A stretch of 64,000 nt of DNA from Cornus controversa (Eukaryota > Streptophyta > Magnoliopsida > Cornales > Cornaceae): NCBI GenBank assembly GCA_026545225.1, contig CM048845.1, positions 30,197,001 to 30,261,000 on the forward strand, given 5' to 3'. The number at the start of each line of letters is the position of its first letter. Position 1 is the first letter of the stretch. Below are positions 26,701-36,565 of this stretch, one piece after another. The translations under genes were made by a program, and so were the position numbers. A model generated the notes under the pieces. That model saw nothing but the letters and a program-made list of their open reading frames with translations. It was not told where the DNA came from and made no database searches.

Positions 26701-29700
26701 GGTGGATAGGGAGGGTACTGATGAGTGGGTTTGGCTGGCTTACTCTTTTTGTAAGAGTTTGTTGGGAGCTTTGGGGCCTCTTTTATGTGGAAGGTAGTAT
26801 AGAGCACCAAAGCTCCTTTAAAGGTGGTGTTTTTTAGTTGGACGACAGATTTGGGACATATCCTGACAATTGAGCTAAAAAGGAGGAGGTAGGTTATTGT
26901 GAATTAGTGTTACATGTCCAAAAGGGATGAGGAGTCTGTGAATCATCTCCTTCTGCATTGTTCAGTGGCTCGGGATTCCTGGGCCTTGCCGTTGAGTATT
27001 TTTGGTGTCTAGTGGGTTATGCCTTTTTCCATGATGTTTGTGCTTGAGGCTTCACATGGTTGTATAGTGGGGTTGGGGGCGGGGGTAGGGGTTAAGGTCG
27101 AGATGATTGGAGGGTGGCTCCTCTTTGCGTGTGGAGGGAGAGAAATAGGAGATCTTTCTATGGCAAGGAAGCTCCTATTGGAATGCTAAAGTTCTCTATA
27201 CTTCGTTTTCTGTTCTTTTGGGTTTCAGGAATTGTAAATCTCTTGGGGAATTTTGTGGACATTTTGAGAGATTAGGGGGCTCCATTTGGCCGTTGTGTAG
27301 TTGTTTTGTGGAGTGCGCTCCCCGTTTGAGTGCTCTTTAATGATACTTTACTCATCAAAACTGTTAAAATAAGAGGAAAAGAGACTGAATTATCTCTAAA
27401 TTATATTAATGAATGATATATGAAATAATATACAGTGAAAGCATATATATAGAAGGAAAAGAGGTAGGTGAGTGGGGAGTAAGTTATCCTATGCATGGTA
27501 AGTCCCTAATCATAGGAATCCTAATTTGATATGAAAAAGGTTAAATATAAATTATACTAATATATTTCAACATTCCCCCTCAAACTCAAGGTGGGTTATA
27601 CGACGCCATCTGGAGTTTGGAAACAAGCTCTCGAAAGTGCCCTGGTGGAAGAGGTTCGGTGAAGATATCTACTATCTGATCATGTGAAGTGACTGACTGT
27701 AACTACAAGATATTCTGAAGTAGATGATGACGAACAAAATGACAATCTATCTCAATGTGTATGGTCCACTCATGAAAAACATCATTGTATGCAATCTGAA
27801 TAGCACTCTTGTTATCACAATGCCACAAGTCTTGTGTGAACCCCCTTGCCACAAGTCGAGCTTTATAGCGCTCAATAGACCCATCTGAACGAGTCTTGAT
27901 TTTGTAAACCCATTTACTTCCAATGGCAAACTTCCCTGGAGGCATTCAACTAGATCCTATGTATGAGTCTGGGCAAGTGCATTTAACTCTTCTTTCATTG
28001 CTTGCTGCCATAAAGGGTTAGATAAGGTCTCGCAAAGAGTGAGGTTCATGAAGGATTACAAGAACAACAATGATAGTCATGAAGATGTGCATAGGAGGTT
28101 CTTATCCGAGTGGATCGACGAGGATCCAAAACAGTGGCAGCATCAAGAGCCTCACGCGGGACAGATGATTGGAACTCAACTGCAAGAGGGTCAACCACAT
28201 GTGATGACCTAGAAGGGTCATCTGTATCTGATGAGCTAGCAGGAGGAGAATTTGGAAAAAGATCTACAGATGAATCTAAAGGAAGAATAGGAAATTGGTG
28301 ATCAGAAATACCAGTGAATTTGGATAAGGTATGAAATATTTTATGTTCCCAAAAAATAACATAACGAGAGACTCTAAGGCGTCTCACAACTGAATCATAA
28401 CACCTATATCCCTTTTATTCAAGTCCATACCCAAGAAAACAACAGAGCTGGACACGAGGTTGTAATTTTGTTCGCTCACGAGGATGAAAAAGAACAAAAC
28501 AAACACACCCAAAAACTCTAAGATTACTATAGTCAAAAACTGCCAGTAGAGACGCTGATAGGGTATTTGATTTTGTAAAAGTGGTGTGGGTACACGATTC
28601 ATGGTATAGACAGTGAGAGATGCTTCACCCCAAAAAGATGATGGCATAGAAGAAGAAATGATAAGTGATCGAGCCAAATCTAAAATATGTTGAAGTTTTA
28701 GTTCAGATCGACCATTTTGTTGTGATGTATTAGGGAAAGAAGAGTGAAAAATAGTGTTATAGTGTTTGAGGATATTTTAAAATTCATTTTGCCTGAATTC
28801 TGTAGCATTATCAGAACGAAAAGTTTTGATATTTGTGACAAATTGAGTTGAAACCATTTTTGGTAAAATCACAAAAGATGTTGAGTAATTCAAAACGATT
28901 TTTCATTAAAAATATCCAAGTGAATCGTGAAAAATCATCCAGAAATATAACAAAATATTGTGCCCATGGTGGCTACAGGAGAAGGTCCCCAAACATTAGA
29001 ATGAACAAGATCAAAAGGAGAGAAGAAAATGACTCACTGTTATTAAATGGTAAAGTAGGCTGCATAGTTGTTAAAGGCTCAAGGCGCACTAAGGCGCTAA
29101 GGCTTCCTGGAGCCTAAGGCGCGCGGCGCGGCGCGGGCCTGATTGACGTGAGGCGCAAGTTGAATTTTTTTTAAAAAAATATTACATTTTGTAGTGAGTG
29201 AGTGAAATAATGTACAACAACTACAATTGAGAGCAAATAAAAAGTATATTCATGGCAATTAACAACAAATGACATAGAAAAATAGATTTCGGAGTGAGTG
29301 AAACAGCATTTGCAGGTGCGCCTCGCGCCTCAATGCCTGAGGCGCGCGCCTCTTTGAAGGGGCCTCGCCTGGGCATACCCTAGGCACAAAGGCTGCGCCT
29401 CGCTGCGCCCCACACCTTAAGCGCGCGCCTCGCGCGCCTTTGACAACTATGGTAGACTGTTTGCCTAATTGACAAGAAATACAATCGAAAGACTCGATTT
29501 TAACTGATCCTAACAAATCCTTAGATGCTAAACTTTTGACTCGAGATACTGATGCATGACCCAAACGAGAATACTACAACTCAAGAGTAGGTATACTACT
29601 TTGTGTAGATGCAGCTATAATAGATGAAGTAAGTAGATGTAAGGAAGAAAGCTCAAATAGTCGCCATGTCTTACGGCTTGTCCCAATGATCTGACCTGTT

Positions 29701-32700
29701 TGAGGGTCCTGTACAACACAACCATTAGAGGAAAATGTTATATTCAAACCTAGCTTAGTCAACTAACCAACAGACAAAAGATTAAGAGAAAGATTGGAAA
29801 GAAGATAAACATTGGGAACAAACAAATTTGACTGAGAGACAGTGTCTATGTGACTAATGGCCATAGTGGAGCCATTAGTTGTGTGAATAATAGGTGCATG
29901 AAATGTAGGAGTCTAAGTAGTGAGCAAAGTATGGGCAGGTGTCATATGATTGCAACAAGCAAAGTCCAAAAATCATGAATTAAGTGTACCTGGTGCGGTT
30001 GAGAAAGCAGAGTTAGATGAGCTTGAACTTGATTGCTTGGATAGAACCTGGTTGAGAATTGTCTCCAGATCAGCAACAGAAAATGTAAATGGGGACTCTG
30101 CAGAAGGAGTAGTAACTGGTGCAGAAGGAGAAGGATGAGATAACACTATCTTCGTGGTAGCTATAGTTGCAGCATTGCGAGGTCTAGTAAGTTTGAAACA
30201 CTCCTTAATTGTATGTCCTGATTTCGACAATATTTGTAGGAACGTTCACTAGTTTTGGGTTAAAATGACTGTACTCGTTGTTTGTTACCACCATTGCGAC
30301 GAAAAGAAGAAGAATATTTGTTAAGTGAAGGCCGAAAAGAAAAAGAATATCTGTTGAGTGAAGGCCCAGACTGAAATCTCATTTTGAGCCATTTAGAAAT
30401 TCTAAATGACAAAACCAATTGGAAAATTGGAATCAACATGAAATTTTAAGCGGGGTAGGCCTAGGAAAAATTTTCAGGTGCTATTGTTGACGTGGTAGGA
30501 AAAGGGCTGACGTGACAGAAAAAGATGACCGGCATGGTAGACACATGTCAGGAAAAAGTTGACGTGTCAGACGGCAGAAGACATGGATGCTGACGTGGCA
30601 GTCAACGCGGCAGAAAAAGATGACGTGGCAGTCAACGCGGCAGAAAAAGATGACCTGTCAGATGATGCGTCGCTGACGTGGCAAAAAATAGATGACGTGG
30701 CAAATGATGTGTCACTGACGTGGCAGAAAAAAGATGACGTGGCAAAGATTATGCACTGTTGGTGCTAACATGGTAGATGGCATAGCATTGGATGCTGAGT
30801 CAACAATGACTTGGCGCACGTGGAGAAGCGTGCAGGTGCATGATGATGTCGGAAAAAAAAGGACTTTTGCGGCGCGTGGGGGCTTCGTTCGGGCTGAATT
30901 TTGCAACGTCTTGATCGTCTGGTCGAGGGCTTCGTTGTGATATATTCAGAAAATCAAAAAGAGTTCCAGAAGATGGATTTTCGATACCAAATAAAAAAGA
31001 ATTCTCTTTGTATGATGAGAACAATTAAGCGGAAGAAGAAAAATGAGGGTTTTAAAACCCTAGCTCTGATACCATGTTAAAATAAGAGGAAAAGAGACTG
31101 AATTATCTCTAAATTATATTAATGAATGGAATATGAAATAATATACAGTGAGCATTTATATAGGAGAAGGAAAAGAGGTAGGTGAGTGGGGAGCAAGTTA
31201 TCCTATGCATTGTAAGTCCTCAATCATAGGAATCCTAATTTGATATGGAAAAAGGTTAAATACATAATAAACTAATATATTTCAACAAAAACATAAAATA
31301 ATATTTTAGTAATAAATTCAACAAGTCATACTACATTTAAAGAAAGACCTAACACACATATGAATATAGTCTAATTTGTGTACCAAAACATAAATGAATC
31401 TGACCTAAAAGTTAAGAAGATTCATGAATATACTAACTCAATATATTTTCTATTCTTCTTTTCAGGGCAGCTTTCACATTAATGGACAGCCATCTATTTC
31501 ATAAGATAATTCTTATTTTTATTGATTTTTCATTCTACACTATTGTCTTAGTAGCTTCGGAGTTCGGGCACATCCCATAGCCCCTTTCCATGACCATAAC
31601 AATCACTTTCATATTTACTATTCTTTTTTTTTTCACATGACTTTTTTTTTTTGTATCATTTTTTTATATAATAAACTCATAAACTCTCAACTTAATGAGC
31701 TGGTCTTCACACATATTTCAATTCATATTTCAGACCCGTATGCATAAAAACATAGCTTAATGTGTGTCTGTGTGTTTGTGAGCCTCATTGAATCTACCAC
31801 TAACTGAAAATAACTAAACTTTTACTAAAACTTTGTTGACCTCATATAAATGTCTAGAATCCAATCTAAAAATTGTGTCCATCATGGATTACAAAGTCTG
31901 CTCCATTAACAGATTTCGCAATCTGCTTCTTATCAAGTACTTTGATCTCTAATCTTAAACCAATCTTTGAAGAGTAAATTGATTATGTTGAACTCCAATT
32001 TAGCTCAGCAGCAATAGATCATCAAGAGATGCGAGATCACTCACCAATCTGTATGTAGAATGATTGATCAATGAAAAATAAAAATTATATGCACTCAAAA
32101 TAGTCTCACAATATATTGCTCTCTATTATATTCTCTATGTATATAGATTTTCTGAAGTAGGTGAGTATTTATAAACAAAATAGAGAAGCAAAAGGATTAG
32201 GGTTGTAGGGTTTTTAATAGAAAAGAATTTGCTTTTCCAGATCGGTCGATCAATTGAGATCACATGTCGATCGATTAACATGTGTCCAGTAGCCCTTGAT
32301 TGATCTACCGTTTGATTGAAGTGCCCTGTACTATTTATAGTCGGAATATTTTAAAACCAGAATTTTCCAGAAGCTCTCATTGCATATCAAGAAGGTTTGT
32401 ACCAAATTAAAACATGAATTAATGAAACCCTAATTGATGAATGCATCGAGCCTTATTTGGTGAATACATATATGTCAAATTACCTTTTTCTTTTGGCTTC
32501 AAAGATTACCATTCTGCCCTTAGTTGTAACTTTACTTCCAACTCTGCCCTTAGACAAGATGTAACTAACTTGACACTAATGAACTTTTGAAAATCTAACT
32601 AGAACAGAACCAAAATTACAGATTCTTGCTTTGATTACAAAAACCAACTTAAATCCTATTGATCTAACACTTCCTAATGCAAATCTACAACCTGATTATC

Positions 32701-35700
32701 CAACTGAATGAAATTTCATTGACAAGCACCAGCACGTAAGATGCATACAACAAATCAAAACTGAAATAGAAATTTTAAGGCATGTAGACATACACTCTTC
32801 CCGAAAAAATAAAGTCCAATCATGTTAGAGAAAATATGCCCGACGTTCATGTGGCTGAATGCAGAAGTTATCATCGTGTGCACACGTCCGCTTTTAAAAT
32901 TTTCTACCGAAATCTGCTCAGAGCACAACATAAATAAGTAAACACTGGAACAAAAGAAAGGAAAATAGTATTAGATTAAAGAATTTCATCTGATGGTATC
33001 ATTAACGCCGAACGAGATTTTATGAACGACTCACTGTAAAGTTTTTCATCATAAATTTAGGATCTGCAATTTGCCATAACATGAAAACTGCTACATTAGT
33101 TAAAATTAAACCCAACACCACACCATCAGTTGTTAGCCTTTGGAGCCATGATTGCCTACAAATGGGAGAAGGGGTGTTATCATATGAACACAGTTAAACA
33201 GTCTTTAGCTCAAACTTGTGGAAAAACAGAAGTATGCAAGTTCTTTGAATAACATGGAGTCATCTATTGCTTATGCATTTGGCATAGAAGGATGAAAATT
33301 TTAAACATAAGATAACAACATATAGGACTGATAAGATAAGCACATAGCAGATAGCCATATAATAGAGTTGCTCAATCATATAAAAGAGTTGCTCATAAAA
33401 GAAAAATTGTTAAACATTTTAAAAGTACTTCTTGAAAGTAAAAGTTCAGATTGTACTTCTAAAATTGGGTGGTTAGATTCAGGAAGAAGCAGAGAATATT
33501 TGGTGAAGAGCAGTTCCTCCTTCACTACCAAAAGATTTAACAACAAAAGAAGATGATCCTGTTGTTACCTTGTAAAAACTGATCCAATCAGCATCAACAA
33601 ATCCATGACTAATGTTAATGGTTTAAGATCCCAGTAGGAAAAAGATTAATAAGCCAATGAATTTATTTAAAAAACATTCCATAGAATCAATTACTCATAG
33701 AATTGAAAAAAGTTTGAGCAAGACCATGAAACATGCTCGAAACAATATACGCCTTCCAAGTTCAAATCGGAATTTGATAATGTACTAAATCATATTCATA
33801 CTCACTAGCGAAATCTTATAATCCTTCAAGTTCAGACTGAAGATCCAGATTACCAATTGAACTATATACTTAAGCTAGAAAACCCATGTTTGATAAATCA
33901 AAAGATTTAATGATAATTCCTTCTCCTTGTATCTTTAACTGAAAATGAGTAAGAAGACGTATAAAATGCATTTGATACTACAAAAAAAATAAATTGAAGT
34001 GATTCAATGTAACTCCCATTATGATGTTATAACAAATGATGCAAACCAAGAACAAATCAAGAAACTGACAGAACAAGAGCATGCACCACACACAAAACAC
34101 AGATATTTATCTGGTTCAACACAAGGAAGTTGAAACATAAGACCCATCAAGGGATGGAACCTAGTGGTACTTCCTCACCTTCCAAAGTAGAAGACCAAGG
34201 GTTCAAGTGCTCGTAGGGGCAAAGTGGGAGAGTTTCAAAAAAAAAAAAAGTTAAAACACAAGAAGTTGATGCTTGTTTGCAACACATTCTATTATGATAA
34301 TTGCTTTACTCTTCATAGAGAGTCACGTTTTAGAAGTTAAACAGTATGCACCTCATCCATCTCCTGTTTTGCATTGCTTTAACAAAAAAAAATGTTGATG
34401 GTGGAACAACTAGATTCCCCTAGCAATGACCCTTCCAGTAAACCAAGCATTTTTCTCAATTAAGTTTTTTACATATGTGTGTTATTATCATTGACAATGT
34501 AAAAGAAACGACCACCTATATAACTTCTCTTCGCTAATATTGCAATCACAATGAAGGATTTTTTTTCCTTTTTGAAGACACTTTTATGTTGAGCTTTTAG
34601 CAATGAAAGAGTCTCCGAATAAACCAATATTGAACCATGAGCCATTCAATTAAATGGAGTTGTTCATTATCATACCAACTCACAACAAATGAGTATTCAC
34701 AACATTATTTATTTAAAAAATCAGAAATAATAAAACACTAAAATTGTTTTTGTTACATATCCCTAAAATAGTTGGGAAAAGCCTTTGTTGAGTTGACACG
34801 CGTGAATAAGGGGAAAAGCTAGACTGTTAACATTAGAGAATCCAACTTCACCACTGTTGCATGCCCCCACTATCCACACTTCCGAGTCCACAATAGACCT
34901 GATCATATATACATCCATCCGATCCAATGGCCAAAAACTAGGACCTCCTTTTAAATGCCATTTCATGTATAGCTTTTTCCCTTTACACCCGAAATATTCT
35001 TCTTCTTTTGGGTAGGTAAGCAACACACGCACACACCCACAAATATCACACTGCCCCAGATGGGGCTCAAACCTCTCACCACCCCTTTGTGGAGGAAAGC
35101 TAATACCACCTGGCCCGGTATTCCTGCTATAAGTGCTTTTCATTTGTTTATGAATATCTTTCCCATAACAACTCTAAAAATGCCCCACCAATGTCACAGC
35201 AAAACCATTACCATGACATTGTCCACATGCATTACTTTTCTCCAGTCCTCTATGAACACACAATGTACATGCATGTATGTATGTGCCCATGCTTATAGGT
35301 AGAGAGAGTATACTCTCCTTAAGGATACGTCAAGGGTTTTACTATTGTTCCTTAATTCATGCTCTTATTTATACTGAGGTTTTTTTTTATTTTTTTATAA
35401 GTCTACTGAGGTTTTATTTGATTGCCAAGATGTGAGCATTTCACTAATGGGAACTAATCCAATCATCTTCTTTCTTTCTTTTTTTTCCTAGTTCCATCTT
35501 CTTTCTTTTCCTTTTCGTCCCCTTTCTAATAGTGAACAATAATGTAGGCTTCCATTCTAATTTATCTTTAATAAGTCCCACACGAATGTAGTTTGTGTTC
35601 TTCAGCCACCATTGAAATGCCTAATGTAGAAAGCATTATGTAAGTAGGAGAAGTCCAATAGCCTTTCATGATTTTAGAAGCTTCTTGAGCCCCTGACTTT

Positions 35701-36530
35701 CTTGTATTTTTTTTTTTTTTTTGGTTTACTTTTTTGGTGATATTTAATTTTCCTTTGGCCTTCATATTATTTATACCTTTCTTAAGACTTCAGGTGCATC
35801 AAATGCTTTCCTGACATCTAAATTTACTTTAGAAATAAAAGAAAAACAGGTCATAAAACGTGCATCTAGACTCAGTCCTTAGCTGCTGAATTGCTTGATA
35901 CAAAAACAGCCAAGCATGGGGCAAAAATAAGAGATTTAAGAAATTCTTTTAGGCTTTGTTCAACTAGTCATGATCAATGTTCTCCATTGGAACTTGCACC
36001 TAATATCAAATTAATTCCTCCATGGCTAGCAACTGAAATTTGCAAGCATGTGAATTTGGTTACTAATTCCAAAAAAAAATGCTATCCCTACTTCACTGAT
36101 CCTCAGAAATTCAAGCAAATGCACCACAAGAAACAATTACTAGAAAAAAAATAATTAATAATCCTTTTATAAAATTTGCCCTTTTTTATGTTATTTATGT
36201 TATCTTATTTTTTGGCTAATAACAATGAGAAAGAGAGAGTATTGGCGCTTTTAATACCAAATGAAACAACAATGGCATGAACAAACTGAAGGAAATTTTT
36301 TGTACGGTCAGCCAAATCATCATACAACACGTACACATTAATAATTCTTCTAAAAATAAACAAATGACAGACCCATGTACACATTAATACAAGAAACACA
36401 AAAGATAGAGCCAACTATGTTGTAACTTTTTGGAATTCAAAACATGTTATATAAGCTATTAACAAAAATACTATGATAAAATTTACTATTTTTTGTTAAT
36501 TTATGTTATTTTATTTTTTGACTAATAACA

Positions 36531-36565
<35 letters not shown>

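Larger units (their letters stand above)
27362..31287 (-). mobile_element. Complete but defective short-LTR copia element, 3.9 kb
   Basis: The element is bounded by two LTRs of 211 and 213 bp and by perfect 5-bp target duplications AAAAC (27357-27361, 31288-31292). On the minus strand the order is LTR, primer site, leader with a bZIP-motif array, gag, protease region, integrase, a deleted RT/RNase H, polypurine tract, LTR. It is inserted in the 3' tail of a LINE, within intron 3 of the rhomboid gene and in the same orientation as that gene. A GC-rich MITE lies inside its integrase region. The size and deletions show it cannot move by itself. The LTR divergence suggests an old insertion. Confidence 0.95.
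15931..32793 (-). other. Rhomboid intron 3, 16.9 kb, packed with nested transposons
   Basis: Donor GTATGT follows the FFGKS exon; acceptor TTGGCCAG precedes the exon that begins IGSVFGP. The exons on both sides join in frame to a continuous rhomboid protein, which proves the intron despite its size. About 1.4 kb next to the acceptor (15931-17330) and 120 bp next to the donor (32674-32793) look like ordinary intron; nearly all the rest is transposon-derived and annotated separately. Confidence 0.88.

Noticed and set aside
34763-35143. 126-codon minus frame in rhomboid intron 1
   Set aside because: It crosses a SINE-like sequence and has no similarity that I recognise; the rhomboid splice sites skip it cleanly.
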